Assembly (NCBI RefSeq): GCF_001522545.3
Contig: NC_031776.1
Location: 28,283,634 to 28,347,633, forward strand
Direction of reading: 5' to 3'
DNA length: 64,000 nucleotides
Source of the DNA: Parus major
Taxonomy: Eukaryota; Chordata; Aves; Passeriformes; Paridae
In this document: piece after piece, positions 1 through 13,457 of the stretch
Layout of the letters: each line of letters begins with the position of its first letter
Numbering within the stretch: position 1 is the stretch's first letter
Made by a program: the position numbers and the translations under genes
The notes under the pieces: generated by a model
The model's database searches: none
The model's input: only the letters and a program-made list of their open reading frames with translations
Told to the model about the DNA's origin: nothing

Positions 1-1601
1 CAGATGCACTGGCAGAGCCCTGCCAAGCAGGGGTGTCTGAAACAACCCTTCTGTCTGGACACAAAAGCTTCTGGAGACCAGCTTGGAGCTAGTGGTATTT
101 TAAAATACACCCAACCTGAACTTCTTCTGTGACTTCTTGCTTTGCAGCTAATGTTTGCCAGGCTTTTTTATCTACAACATCCCAACAGCCAGAAGTTCTT
201 CTTATACCCCTCTTAAGTGATTCTCCTGTAATGACAACTCCAGGAGTTGGGGTTTTAAGGAAAAACAGCCAAATCTTAGGAGGCTCTTGACACAGATCCT
301 GACTTTTGGCAGCAGTGCTCCCTCGCCCACAGCTGAGATGCTGACTGCAGCTTGGGAGATGCTAAAGTAACCAACTGCAAACCTATTTATCAAATGACTC
401 CAAACCAAGGGCACAGCAGATGCAAAAGCAGATATAACCCTCCTCAACAGCCCTGCCTGCACAGAGGACAAGCAACTGGAAATGGCTCCACCCAAAGCCA
501 CAGAGGGATGGGGGCAGCAGCATAGGAGCAGTTTGTTGATTGTGACACCCTGTTCATGCATCTCAGGCACTTTTAAAATAATATTTTTATATCTCATGCA
601 TTTCACACTTGTTTCTGAAGGGATGAAGCTCCTGAGACAGCTTTGTTTGTTCTCATACATTAAAACAAATTAGCCTGGAAGGCAGAGACCTCCTAGACAG
701 CAGGTTCCTAGAGGTTTTGTGAAGACCAGAACTTTGGTAGAGAAGGTTCCCAGTGAGTGTCCAACTTGGGGAGCTGCTGCACCCAGCCCAAGGGGGATCC
801 TCATGGCTCGGTCCATGCCCTGGCCCTGGGACCTGTACACACTCAGCACCCACAGAGCCCAAAATAAAACACAGCACACACTTATGCCACCCATCCTGTG
901 GCAAGCAGAAGAGAACAAACCACAGGTATTACTCACAGAGTAACTTTCTCAAATGTCTCTCTCTTCCATGGGTTTGCCCATACACTGATACCTCTAAAAA
1001 TGAGCCTTTTTCTCCCCTGGTTTTGAACAGCCAGGCTTTTGACTCCAGTGAGTGGAAATCCTGCATCATTTTACCTTCCTCCAGCTGATCCCTATGCTCA
1101 CCCTGGCTCTGCATTGCCCCTTCTCCAAGTCTTCATGACCATGAGTGGCCATCACCCTCTCCAGCACTGAGACGAGACAAAAAACAAATTTACAGCAAAT
1201 AAGAGATGTAACCCAAGGTCCTAAAATCTGTATTGTATACCTCACAGCATTCACATCCTACAAGAGGTCCTCATTTTATACAGGATCTGGTTCCTATCCC
1301 CTTTTTCCCCTGTTCTCTCTAGAGCACTTCAGTAAACTGTGTCTGACAGCAGCGTTACTACAGCACAGGCAACAGCTACACTAACAGCTTGGAGGAGCTG
1401 AAGTTTACAGAGCTTCCTTTACTCAAGGGAATTGCATTTTTCTAAGATTATATTATTACTTGGGCTGGTCGCTCAGTAATGCAACATCATTTCCCTTTTG
1501 GGTGGGAAAACTTTCTCCTTGTCCTCAGATGTGAATGATTTCAGCCCAAAAGGATGAACGCGGACTCTGCATGAACTGTGCCCCTTGCTGAAGCAGCAGG
1601 A

Positions 1602-1617
1602 TGTTATATATATAACA
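1602..1617. repeat. 16-base perfect palindrome (AT-rich)
   Basis: TGTTATATATATAACA equals its own reverse complement. It is probably a chance AT-rich element; no flanking structure supports more. Confidence 0.7.
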
Positions 1618-4599
1618 GCTGGGCATTAAAAGATATATGGTGATGGGTGCACACACATCAGCTGCATGTATGCAGAAAATGGTGAGAGAGAAGAGCTGCC
1701 AGATGTAACAAAACCATTTTCTTCTGAGAGGAACCCACAGACTTCATTCTTTCACCATGCCTGTGCTCGTAGCCCTCTTGCATCTCCTCTGGATGAATAT
1801 CCCAGCAAATGAATCTCTCATATTTACAGAAACAGCAAATTACAATGCAAATGTTGTAAAAACTGCTCAAAGAAATAAAAATTTGAATTTGTAATCACGT
1901 CTGCTGCCACTGAAAATTGGATTCTGCCTTCTGTGTTCAGCCATTCAGGAAAGAGAAAAAACCTATTGTATGACCTACATCTTTAATTGAATGTAAATAA
2001 CAGGGCCTGTGGTTGGGGTATTCAGGCCTTGTGATGAGCTTGCTCACAAGCTACAGACTATGGATTTTGTATTGAGCATTTTCAAGGGAATATTTTAAAA
2101 CTGTCAACCTTTGATTTGCTTGGAGCACCTCCTGACATTTTGGCTGGTCAAACTGCCCCAGTGCTGCTTTGCACCGTTTCAACAGCAGAAAGATGCCAGA
2201 GCAGGTGCCAGGATCTGGCCCTGCCTCTTTCCAGAGGAGCTCTGGCACGTCTGAATGGATGAGCCCAGGTTTGAGCAGTGCTGTTTCTCTGCCCAGAGAT
2301 ATCCTGACACCCCCAGAGACTGCTCACCCCTCCATACCAGAGAAACTCTCTTGAAACTATGTGAGGAAGGAAAGCCACAGAATCCAGAGGGTTTACACTG
2401 GCTATCTACAGTCTGTCCAGCTCCAGATCATTTCTCTTGGGGGCATTTCAGGGGTTGCAGCCCCACCTGGAGCACCCCAGGTGGCTTGACTGGACACAGA
2501 CAGAGGCAGAACGACAGTATTTCTGTGCTGCAAAGAGTCTGCAGGCTCAGCCACAGCTGAACCTTGCCACTCTGTAGCTATCCTTATTTTGGAAATGGAA
2601 CACAGCTCCCATTGATGGGGAACCCACAGCCCCAGCCAGGAGGTTCCTCCAGCAGCAGCTCCAGAAGTGCTGTGGATGTTGGTGGTGCCTTAATCTCTAC
2701 ACCACAGCACTGAAACACTATCACTGCACTGGCAGGTTTTATTGGCTTGATTAGCTTGTTAATTGAAATAGCTCTTTTTTCTGTTATGGTTATTTGATTA
2801 GCATGGATGAATGCTCCATTAATACCAACACAACCAGACCAATGCTACCAAGTTTCATGTTTTATGTTCTGGATGCACAGGCATGGTCAGCAGCATCCAC
2901 TCATTTTCTCTACGACCACCAAAACCAGCAGCTTTTCTAACCTGGCATTATAACCCTTCTGCTAAACAAACAAAATCCTCTGCCACCTCTGAGAGATGTG
3001 ATGATGATGATGGAGCTGTCTCAGCAGCTCCAACAGGCTCCCTGCAGATGAGCAGGATGGGGAGAATGGAGAGCACATACAACAGCTTGATATTTCGGTC
3101 AGGGAGGGCTTCTGACTGGCAGCTGAAAAATTGGTATCTGTTAGAGAAGGTGAAGGAAACAAGTTGTCCCAGAAACTTCACACTCCTCTAAACAGATCAG
3201 TATCTGCAATTTCTGATACTGAAAAAAGTATTTGCTGAGGAATGCACCCATGCACCAGCAAGGCTGGCACCAGCCCCTGCAAGCGTGGCAGCAACAGCCC
3301 ATCTCCCTCATCCCCCCAGCCATGAGAAAAGCATAAAGCAAGTTAAATTATCCCTCCAAATGCTGGAGCAGAGCATGCTGCCAACATCTGCTGAATGGGC
3401 ACAGACTGGCACTGGTGGTTTGGTACAGGGAAATCAGATTTTGTGGAGAGCCCAGTAACGGGCTTCAGCCACGGCAGCTCTCCCCTTCCCACTGCCCTGC
3501 TCACATCTCCGTGCACAGCGGTGTCAGTCAATACACATCACTGTGCTCTCCCTGCCAGCCAGGTCACACAATTATCTCTCAGACTGTACTCATTTAGCAC
3601 TTAGATATCACATAAAGTGCTTCCACAAATTGATGCGAACCCAGTGCACGACCCCTGCTACCTTCCAGGGCTTGAGAGGGGAACAGGCAGGAAAGCTGAT
3701 CTCCAATCTTTCTCCTTTTCTGAAATGCCTTTTCTTCCTTCTCTTTTCTTTTTTGCTTTAAATTATGTACCCCAAGGGAGCAGAGCTAAATCCATACAAC
3801 CCCGGGGAGTTCATGTTCACAGCACACCAACCAAATCCACTTAGAGCTCACAGAGGAGCAGCAAAGATGCCCGAGACAGGAAAACCCTGCAGCCTTTTGA
3901 TAGCGGTGCAGAGGAACGGGAGGCAATCCTTCCTTGTCCCTGCACCACAGGGGGAGGAAGCATCCTTCCTGCACCACCCACAGTCACCTGAAATTGCTTC
4001 AAAGCTAGAGAGCAGCATCTTACACCTCTCTGCCTCAGTGTGGCCGCAGGGAGAGCTGGGCTTCTGTCCCCAGGAGCCACAAAATACATACTGCAAAATG
4101 TGAGGCAGGTTTGGAGGCAACACCGTACCTTTGTGCAAACAAACATCCTCAGCATCTTCTTCCTTCGCTCCTAACTTTGCTTTGTCAACACAAAGAAAGT
4201 TTCAGACAGAAAGTTTAAAATACACATAAATAAATGCAGACTGTTTACCCCTTCTAAGAGTTTTGGAAAGTTTCTCCCAACAGCCAGCCTAAATCTCTGC
4301 TGCAACTAAAGCTGGCTCCTTCCCAGGTGCTTTCACACCTCATTTCCAGGGCTCCCACCAGGGAAGCTGCATAGGAAGGTGGCATCTGCCAGGGGAGAGA
4401 GGGAGCAGGGACAGAAGGACAGACACAGATGGCAGAAAAGCTTCCCAGGGAAAGCCCAGTGCCAGCAGCTCCATGCTGGGCAGTGTGGCAGGGCACCTGT
4501 GTGGGCAGAAGTAGCAGGAAAAGGGACATGGCAGGGAGACCCCAGCCACAGTGATTTTGTCAGGGGCTCGGTGTTACCTCTGATGTCCCTGTGGTGTCA

Positions 4600-4665
4600 C
4601 TGGAATTATTCTCATTTCACAGATGGGAAACCTGAAATAATGAGACCTGCAGGAGGACAGAGCTT
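4600..4665 (-). repeat. MIR/L2-like ancient retroposon relic
   Basis: The plus strand reads ATTATTCTCATTTCACAG and then ATGGGAAACCTGAAATAATG. This resembles the antisense of the conserved MIR/L2 tail (CCTCATTTTACAGATGAGGAAACTGAG pattern). It is short and diverged. Confidence 0.4.
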
Positions 4666-7114
4666 GTAACCAAACCCTGACCTCAGCCAGGCTGGTGGCA
4701 GACAGTGCCCTTCAGCTCACTCAGTGCCCATGTGAAGTAGCTGCCAGAAGAGACTTCATGGAGGGATTTGATAATGCTTTAACTTTACTATCACCAGCTT
4801 TCTTGCTTCCTACTTCACCTAATTTCTTTTTCCTGTGTTACTCTCCTTGGGTTCAGACCATATTTTAAACACAGGATGAAGCCATCTGTCCTCATCTCTG
4901 CAGCAGACAAGCCCACAGAGGGTCTGGCAGGAGGGTGGCAGATGCAGGCTGAGGCACAAGCCGGCCGGGAAGGCAGTGAGGCTGCAAGGGCAGCCCTGCT
5001 CCCCTGCCCCAAGCTTTGTGAGAGACTCAAAAGCCCCATTTCTACACCCACCGCCTCACCATCTGCTCACTAAGCCCCGCCTGAGAAAGGGCTTTTGCCG
5101 CCCAGGCTCAGACTGCTGTAAAGGGAGATGTAATCTTCGTTTCCTGGTAGTGCCAGGGTGATGGGTTCACAAGAAACGCTCCCACTTGGAGCAAGTGTTT
5201 TCAGAGGTGGGAAATGCCTCCGAGGGGCAGGAGCAGCGGCGACACAAACAGGGATTTCTCAGGAATCCACAACTCAACCTGAGATTCAGGAGATCCCCCA
5301 GGCTGCTCCCCTAACAGCAGACAATCCCTTGACTGACAGGCATAGAGCTGCAGCGAACAGCGAGTGAATCGCAGCTGTCAGGACCCAGTGTAATTCATGA
5401 TGCCGTTTGCTGGGGAGCGAGCTACTGCTGGGCTATTTATCACTCCTCCACGATGCATCCCCTGTTCCTTCTGGCTGGGGCTGACATAATTCACAAGCAC
5501 CTGTAGCTGTTTGAGCAAAGCCTTCACCGCTGAGCCGGGCAGCCAGGCACTGGTGGCTTGACAAATGGTTTTTCCAGCATGTGGACAGATAGTTCGAGCT
5601 TTTCAGACTCTTAACAAAGGAAATGCATTCCTCTACTGACTCTCAGGAGTCATCAAGGTCACAGGAAAAGATGCCAAACCGAAAGCTGAGATGAAATGAA
5701 ATATTTTTTTCTGTCCACTGAGGAATTTGCACAGCTTTCATCAAATAATAGGTGAGCAGTTTGCTGGCAAGTTGCAGATTTTATCTTCACAAGGTTGGTA
5801 GCAGGTAAAATGGCATTATTCTCTCCCAGTTTGGAGGGCAAACCGATACTTGGAGTGGCACAAAGAAGTAGCTGAGCTGGGAACAGACCCAAATCTCCTT
5901 CATTTCCATGCAGTATCCTAGCCACAAAGCTGCTCTCACAAGCACTGCTAGTTAGGAGCTTTCTAATCCACTGCAGGCTACATTCCAGCTGATATCCCCA
6001 GCTATACACTTGGTCTACTCTGGATACATCCTACAAAGGCACGCCTTGGGTTTGTGAAGAAAACTAAAAAGTTATAAATGTAGTTTTGTCACATTTCCTG
6101 AAATTTTACAGCTCCACACAACTAAACTTAACCCCAAGTTCCAAAGCACAATATTCTCTCCACATCAAAAATTAAAAGATAAAATTTGACAGTCCAGCTC
6201 AGGCAGGCAATGAATCCTAAAACCCACTTAAAACCTACGCAGGACTAATTTGCTATATTGGATTCCTTATACCACCTGCAGACACCCAGTGCTTTCCAAA
6301 CTCATTGAGAATTAGTCATCCTTAGAGCTATGTGCCTTCCTTGGTGAGTAAGTCAGTTTACTGAATGACACTTGAAACATCCCTGCTTATTCTGGGAGAA
6401 ATAAGGTTTCTCCTGTGCTGAAACCAAATTCAGCACAATCTGTAAAGCACGAAACTAGGCATTGCTCGTGATAATAGCACTGTAGATGTGGCATGCAAGG
6501 AAAAATGTGACTTTATACATAATCTGACAGTCTGTAGGCAATGGAGACAGAGAGAGGGTATTTATAGAGAGCTGATAGCATCTGTCCCCCTACCTGACAG
6601 GGGTCAGTACCTAAGTGAGATGAGAGCTATTCTGGAGATAAGCAGGAGGCAGCCTAGACCCTGAATACCACCCACAGGAGCCCCCAGTTTCTCATTTGGA
6701 TGGGAAAACATGTGGACAGTACTCCTGGTGCCTCCCAAAACCTTTCTCAAGTTCCTCTGAAGTTTCCACCACTTGTCTTCCAGTCAGTCCACACAGCTAC
6801 AACGTGTTTACATTTTCCCACCCACCATTCCCATCCCAAGCCTTCACCCACTGAAGCAGCTGCGTGTAGCACGATGAGCTGAGCAAGGTAAAAAAGGGGA
6901 ATTGTGTGGGGAGTGTTACGCTTAGCCGAATGAGCTCTGGGTGATGTCGGGATGCTCGGCACCCACAGCCGCGATGCTGTGGGGAGTGTGCGGGGTCCCG
7001 CTCCACCAGAGACCCGCACGATGGGGACCCCGCGCACTCTCCCCGCACCGCCACCGCTGCCGGGCCGAAATCCCGTCCCTGCCTCGGTCCCCATCCCCAT
7101 GGCGGGGCACTCAC

Positions 7115-7298
7115 CCGGGCTGCCGCCGTGTCCCGCGGCGGGAGGCGAGGAAGGGCGGCCGAGACGGTTTCGGGACGGAGGAGGAGGAGGGGGAGGTGGA
7201 GGAAGACGCCGTGGGGAGGCGAGGGGCAGCGAGCCGGCCGGTGGGACCGGGACCAGCCCCAAGCCCAGCAGCAGCAGCAGGGTGCAGGCTGCCGGCAT
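7115..7298 (-). CDS. HEG1: Probable HEG1 first coding exon (signal peptide)
   Basis: Family knowledge: HEG1 is a mucin-like, single-pass endothelial receptor with EGF domains whose cytosolic tail binds KRIT1/CCM1, and it is needed for heart and vessel integrity. Seen here: an ATG at 7298 opens a hydrophobic signal peptide (MPAACTLLLLLGLGLVPVPP), followed by a proline-rich stretch with nine consecutive prolines. The exon ends after 61 codons plus one base at a consensus donor, CCCGG|GTGAGT, at 7114. It lies in a CpG island and points away from SLC12A8, exactly where HEG1 starts in the order I know from mammals. The N-terminus of HEG1 is poorly conserved, so identity rests on position, signal peptide and composition rather than on alignment. 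Another secreted or membrane protein cannot be excluded. Confidence 0.55.
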
Positions 7299-7739
7299 GG
7301 CGCTGGGGGTGGATGGAAGGGGAGGCGGGGGGGGCAGGGGGGTGGTTGTTCACATACCCGGAGCGGGGCAATGAATAACCACGTAAATAGCGATTTTCAA
7401 TTAATTCCCCGTGCCCCCCCCCACCTCGGGGCGGCGCCTTAAAAGTGCGGGGTGCCCATAGCGGAGGGGGCGAGGGGGGGGCCCGGCCAGCAGCGGCAGC
7501 AGCCTGCGGCCAAGTGCCGGCGCCCGAAAGTAAAAGGGCAGGCGGCGGAGGCTCCTCCTCGAGCCTGACATCACCCAGCCGTGGCTCGGCTCGGCTCGGC
7601 ATGGCCCGACTCCCCACGGCCCCCCCAGCCCGGCCCGGCCCGGCCCCCAGCGGCCGCCCCCTCCCGCCCCTCGCAGCCGTCGGGCCGCCCGCTCCCTCAC
7701 CCGGCTGGCTGCGGCATCACTAGGAGTGGTGCTAGTAGG

Positions 7740-7781
7740 AATAATAATAATAACAATAATAATAACAACAATAATACTAAT
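7740..7781. repeat. (AAT/AAC)n trinucleotide microsatellite inside the CpG island
   Basis: Imperfect ATA/ACA triplets run for about 42 bases. It is a low-GC island in otherwise GC-rich promoter DNA, upstream of the HEG1-like start. Confidence 0.85.
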
Positions 7782-8005
7782 TACGCTTCTTTTTACTTTT
7801 AGTTTATTTTTCCTGCTGCGTCTCCCGGGCGAGCGGGACCCCCGTGCCCGCAGCCGTGGCGGAGCTGCCCCGGTTCCGCGGTGAAATGCGGGCACCTCCC
7901 GCGGCACCCGGCGGGCACGGCCACCCCCTCCCGCACTGCACAGCCCCCAGCTTAATTCCCGTCGAAATCAAGTCCTTGATAAATAACTTCAGCCCTTTTC
8001 TTGGT

Positions 8006-8012
8006 TATAAAG
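8006..8012 (+). promoter_or_regulatory. TATA-like box facing away from HEG1
   Basis: TATAAAG in the context GGTTATAAAGCTGGCTCCC on the plus strand at the edge of the CpG island. It could position a divergent transcript starting near 8036. There is no coding potential downstream, so only a non-coding product would be expected. This is inference from the motif alone. Confidence 0.2.
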
Positions 8013-8460
8013 CTGGCTCCCTTTTAAACGCCAGCAGCAGCGTTTGAGGCTGCAAGTTCTTGCAGTGGTGAATTTCCCAGGCCGGGCTGTACGGGAGGTA
8101 AAGGATTTCCCTTCATTGTTCTGAAATTCCCCTTCATAATTTCATTATTCTAGTTCTGGGAGTGAGCACGCCGCAGAGCAGTGGGTTGGGCTTTGCCGGA
8201 GCTGCCCGCACCCCGATGCGGCAGGTTTGGGGTCCCCCTGAGCTCCCCCTCTCCAGGGAACACAAACCCGTCCTGGCGAGCCTCTCCCCTCGAGTCGCTC
8301 CCGGGCCCTATGCGTTCCCTTCGAGCAGCTTCACAATCAGATTTAATTTCCACAAGCCAAGCAGAACCTGACCTTCCAAAGGGGAGGGTGACTGCTGACA
8401 ACTCACCACGTCCAGCCGGCTGCAGCTTCGAACACACCCGGGGTCTGCTCCACGGCCCCC

Positions 8461-11400
8461 CACTGCCTGTTTCGCTCTGCACCAAAAGCAGAAGTCGGTG
8501 GCTGATGTACAGACTCTCCTGGCAGCCTCTTTCCACCCAAGAGGTGGCACTGATGAGCCCACACCAGCACGTTAATGGCCTCGGCTTTGCCCCGACAGGA
8601 CTCGCTCTCCTCTGCTCATGGGCTTTTCTCTCCACGTGCGAATGTTTTTTTCCTGCACCTTCCCACACCATTTCACCGTGAAGCACATTCAGAAATCCTC
8701 ATTCCGGTACTTGAATAATCATGGATGAAAGCCCTGGGAAAGGCCACCTCTGAGGCAACCCTCTGTCAATCAATCTACTCCCTATAGCTTTTGCCATCTT
8801 CTTTTTTCAAATTTACCTAAACCCAAGGAACAAGTCAAGCCATGTCAGTTTGGGACATGAAGGACAGACCAATCACGATTATGCCTTAGCCATGCAAGTA
8901 AGAACCCCAGTCCTGGCAAATGGAGTGACCTGAGTGACCCAGAAGCCATGGCAGTCACCACCAAGGTGCCTGATCTACCGAGGACATGTTTAGGCTCCTT
9001 CATTCTATGTCCAGGTATTTACACATTCTGTATGGAATAGTTGTGCAAAAAACAGCTTCTGTCTTGGTAAGACAGAGACACCAATACACAAACTAAACTC
9101 CTCCTCAGGGGAGGAGCTGTGAAGTATTTTGATGCTTTGGGACATGGCACAGGACAATGCAGCAGCTCAAACACTTAGGGATATCTTTATACATGAAATG
9201 TGAGACTCCATGCTACCACTTCCTAAGACAGTAAGTAATGTCTACAATAAATATGGTTCTTTTGAAAGTTTTGTTAGTCCCTGGAAAGAAAGCCTTGCCA
9301 ACCTGCAAATCTGACACTTTCAACTGTGCAATACAGGGAAGGCAGCAGGGGCACAGAAACCTCTCTGAGGCCAAGGATACAACCTCAGGGCTGCAGGGAG
9401 CAAATTTGCCCCAGCATGAAATGGATGCTCTCCTGTCTAGTTGCTTACAAGCCTGAGGGCCCTAATACCAAAACTAGATCTCATATCCTTTTCTCTGTCT
9501 TTTCCAAGAGATTTCCCTAACATCTAAACCAGCAGCTCCACGCTCCTACTGCATCCTTCCAAGCTGTAAATCCAACAAGCAGGAAGAATAGTATCAAATG
9601 CTTTTCCAAAAAGATCTCAATAAATTCTTCCTACTGTTTCACTCAACAGGCCCACGGAGAGCCATAGCAGACACAGGCAAATGCAAAACAAACACTTCTG
9701 CAAGAACAACCCGTGTCATATCGAATGGCTCCGTCTCACCATTCCCCTGTGCTGCCCCCACAGCACAGCCCACCATGCAGTGCCACTAGCTGGGAAAGCA
9801 GGGAAGGCTGAATTAACTCCTTCTCAGTGGGGAGGGAAGGGGGTAGCTGATGTCCTCCCAAAAACTGCCATTAAACCTGCCTGACCTGCTTCATTTCTGA
9901 ACCAAACAGGGCACTTGTGACTGTGGCAGGCGTGACCATGAGGACCGTGTGCCCGAGTGCAGAGCCAACAGCAGGAAATGCTGGCCAAAGGTCCCCCTAC
10001 TGCCCTTGGATGAGCCACATCCTGGCAGGGCTTAATATAGGTGGGACAGGAGTGCCACTGCAGCCTCTGAAGCCCATGGCAGTGGTGAGGCTGCTGCCTT
10101 CACCAGCCCCAGCAAAGGCCCCACAGGTGTGAACCCCTGGCCTAAACCAGTACCCACCATCAGAAAATAACCTCTCTGCTCTCTCCACCATGGTTCCACG
10201 AGCAGCACATTATTTACAAACACCTGGAAAGGAAAGGAAAAGGAAACACCGATATTCAGGCAGTTTCAGACTTCCCAAATGCATTCTCTTCCCCCACAGG
10301 TGTCTGATTTGTCAAGGTTTAGTGCCTGTAAATTTAAAACTACCGTGTTTTCCTGCCAACTTACTTTTTATTCCTACCTTCAGGGTTTTCCTAAGGAATA
10401 TCGCTGCATTGAAGGAGTCAATTTGTGACTGATGTTTTTGAGCACCAGTTGCAACAGCCACATGAAAACAACAGAGAAAAAAAAAACCCTCACTTTGTTG
10501 GTTTTATTAAGAAAATGCTGTTTTACAGAGGGTAGTGTGGAAGGGATACCAACCCTGCCACCCATGTGATGGGTCTGACACCCTCCTTGGGGGCTGGGAA
10601 AGAATCTTCAGTGCTGGGAGAAGGAAGTGCAGCAGGATGAAGGTGTAGAGCATGAGCACTCAGTGAAGGCTACCAGCACTTGGCTTTTCCCCATGTGGGG
10701 CTGGAGTTGTTTATCCCCATAGCACAACCATGTGCTCCACTGCCATATCCTGCTGATGCTGGTTCCAGGGCAGCTCCAGGCCAAGGGCTGCTCCCCTCCC
10801 TCCCCCTCCTTGGAAGCACCAACTAATAGGAGATTTAAATGCATGAAATCATGTCTGAGGAGCCAGATGGGCCAGGCAAAGCCTGATGTCGAGTAATGCC
10901 ACAGCATCCTTCTGGAAGAGGCTGTGACCTCAAACGCCTCTCCAAATTATGTACAAAACACATTTAGCACTTCAATCTGATAGCAAGCGGCACATTCCAC
11001 ACACAGAAAAGGAGTTAAAAACAAACAAACAAACAACCTCATCAACACAGGAAGCCTCTAACAAAGCTAAATATAAAACATGATGGATATTGATTAATTG
11101 AAACCTGCCCATCACCTTGTTTTGAGGGAGGAAAAGCACAGTGTGTTTTTATTTCACCTTGATTTCCATTTTCCAGATTGAGGGGCTAGAGACATGTGAC
11201 AAAATTTCCTGAGTTCTGCATTGTTTTGGTCTGAAATCACTAAAAACCACAAGAGCCTATGCAGAAGAATCATCTCTGTAGCACTTTGTGAGGATTACAG
11301 TGACCAGTCCCTTCTCTCAGGTTCCATAGGAGCCTTTCACGGCACAGCCAATGTCATGAAACTCCTGCAGCTCCCTTGAAACTCATCCCAGATATGTCAA

Positions 11401-13349
11401 AAACTTGGACCAGGCTCATAAACCTCAGTCAAGTTTTAAGCTGATGATGAATTAAGGTACAAAGTGAGTATTTTCTCCTCCTGGAATTTGTTATTAAAAG
11501 CCCTGAGTTTCCAAAGTGGACAAACAGTTCCTGAGTAATTAATTACCTTTGCATCTCCTCTTGATGCCGCAAGCCATCCATTAATGGATACCAATCATCC
11601 AAAAGGCACTTAATAAGTGACCATTTTTCTTGACATCTTGGGGGTGGTGGTATTTTATTGATTTATTTTAACAAGAACTGCTTGCCTCGTACCTCCACTG
11701 GAAGCAGCTTATTCCAGAGATTTGACATTTGGAGGTCAGGATGGATACGGGTCTTGTGACCTCTTGTCATCCCTCACAGAAAAATGCACAACTTGAAATG
11801 ATGTCGCATTTTGAATCCTGTCACTGGAAAAAAAGAAAATCCCTAGTTTTCTGGGGGGGAAAAAATACATCAGCTATCCAAATCTAGCTGGGAAGAAGCA
11901 CTTCTAAATTTCTTATTTATTTCTTTTAGGACCTTTTGAAGCCAGCTCTGGTTTGGAGCACACCCAGACATTCTGGAGCTGAGCTAAGTGCTTCAGAGCG
12001 GTGCCCTTAAATCTGGAAAGAAGCCCCCAGTGACATCTAGGAGGGACAGTTGGATCCAATAAAGTTACAGGTGTACTCCTCTATCACTAAGTTTCTGGGA
12101 GTACCCACAGCTCTGTTTGTTCTTGCACAAGGAGGGCAAATCCCAGGTATTGTGGGATATGAGCATGAAAATCATGTGAGAAATGCCACGAAGAGCAGAA
12201 GAGAGAGAGGAAAGGAGCCTCTCCTGTGCCGTACTGGCTTTAAAGTGATTTATTTTTAGCCTGCAATTTGCTGCTAGAGCCTCTCATCCGTAGCTTTTAA
12301 GGCTGTTACTGCTGAGGTCTCACCTTGTCTTAGGTTTAAGGGATGCTGTGCCAAATCTGGGTTGCAGCAAGACACCACTGCAGAACATAACAAGTGCATT
12401 ATATTCCACTTTCATACAGAGCTAACAAATTTATAGGTTGTCTATAAAATCTTCTCTCTTTTATCCCTGTACTTACCTTCTCTAAAATTCACCAGACAAG
12501 GGCAATAATTCAAATAACCTCCATTTCCCACTTAACCTAAATATTAATCCTAGGCTGGCTCCTGTGCTTCAGCAAATCTCTTCTGACCTTGCAGGTGTAG
12601 GTATGATGATGTTTAAGAAACTCTGCCTGTTGGAATCTAAATCAGAGGTACATGGGTGAGAGCAGACCACCTCACAAGGTACAGAGAGCCCCCTGTGCCT
12701 TAATTCAGCCATGCACATAAGCATCATTTCATATTCTGTCACCCTTCTTTGCTGCTTCAACGCTGTGGTCACAAACATCTGCTGTGAAGAAGTGGCCATG
12801 GCAGGTGTGTGGTGTTTGGCCACCATACACAGCAATAACCACGCAAGGAAACTCAAAGCTGGTCAAGAGAAACCAAGAGGAGGGAAAAAAAGGACAAGTT
12901 TGAGCTAAGATATGGATTTAATGAGCTAGATTCTCCCTGTGCAGATTCCTAATGGGACACAGATCCAGGTGGATGATAATTTATACCAACTGAGAAACTG
13001 CCTCTTAATGCCAATATCACAACAAAACCTTGCTTTTCTTCTGCCCATTCTTAGTCCTGACTATTTGTGCTGGAAGTTTTTTGAGGCAGAAAATTCCAGT
13101 TTCTGGACCCACTTAGTGCTAAGGGATCATAAATGCAGCATGAGCTTCCAGGCAGTACTGCAAGGCAAGTAATAAAATATTTATCCTCAACTGCCTTCTC
13201 TACTTGTATTCTCTGCAAAGGAAACCATCAAAAGCAGAGCCAGCAATTTACAACTGAAGTCTTCAAAAGACCATGTGCCATATCCACATCTCTCTCAAAA
13301 ACAAATGCTTTCACACCTTGACCCATAGCAGAATATTTTCATTTCTTGC
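8461..13349. other. Intergenic DNA between HEG1 and SLC12A8, proximal part
   Basis: No exon, RNA gene or recognisable mobile element was seen. Open frames here are short, unconserved and without splice context. The region is mainly unique AT-balanced sequence. Confidence 0.6.
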
Positions 13350-13457
13350 ATAATAATAACAAAAATAATAATTATGATAATGATGATAATGATGATAATG
13401 ATGATAATGATAATGATAACAGTGATGATGATGATGATGATAATAATAATAATAATA
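13350..13457. repeat. Complex (GATAAT)n/(GATGAT)n microsatellite
   Basis: This is about 108 bases of trinucleotide units, starting as AATAAC, changing to GATAAT and GATGAT, then pure GATGAT and finally AAT. The ordered variant blocks indicate successive slippage expansions. It lies between HEG1 and SLC12A8. Confidence 0.92.

Larger units (their letters stand above)
1..7114 (-). other. Probable HEG1 intron 1 (partial)
   Basis: If the exon at 7298-7115 is correct, this stretch is the 5' part of its first intron, continuing beyond the window. It contains no convincing exon on either strand. Visible items are a 16-base perfect AT palindrome at 1602-1617 and a MIR/L2-like relic near 4600. A unique stretch around 5390-5470 resembles ordinary regulatory DNA, but without a defined motif set. 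Confidence 0.5.
6930..7940 (-). promoter_or_regulatory. HEG1: CpG-island promoter of the HEG1-like gene
   Basis: This is a dense block of CpG dinucleotides and GC boxes (for example GGGGCGGCG at about 7429), in sharp contrast with the AT-rich flanks. It covers the first coding exon, its 5' UTR and the upstream promoter. On the plus strand at 7319-7342, G-runs of 4, 8 and 6 form a G-quadruplex-prone segment about 20 bases upstream of the start codon. A weaker CpG-containing zone continues to about 8460. I cannot place a transcription start. Confidence 0.75.

Noticed and set aside
6941..7907. Several long open frames on both strands in the CpG island
   Set aside because: GC-rich DNA lacks stop codons. 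Only the frame with a signal peptide and a consensus donor (7298-7115) has supporting context.
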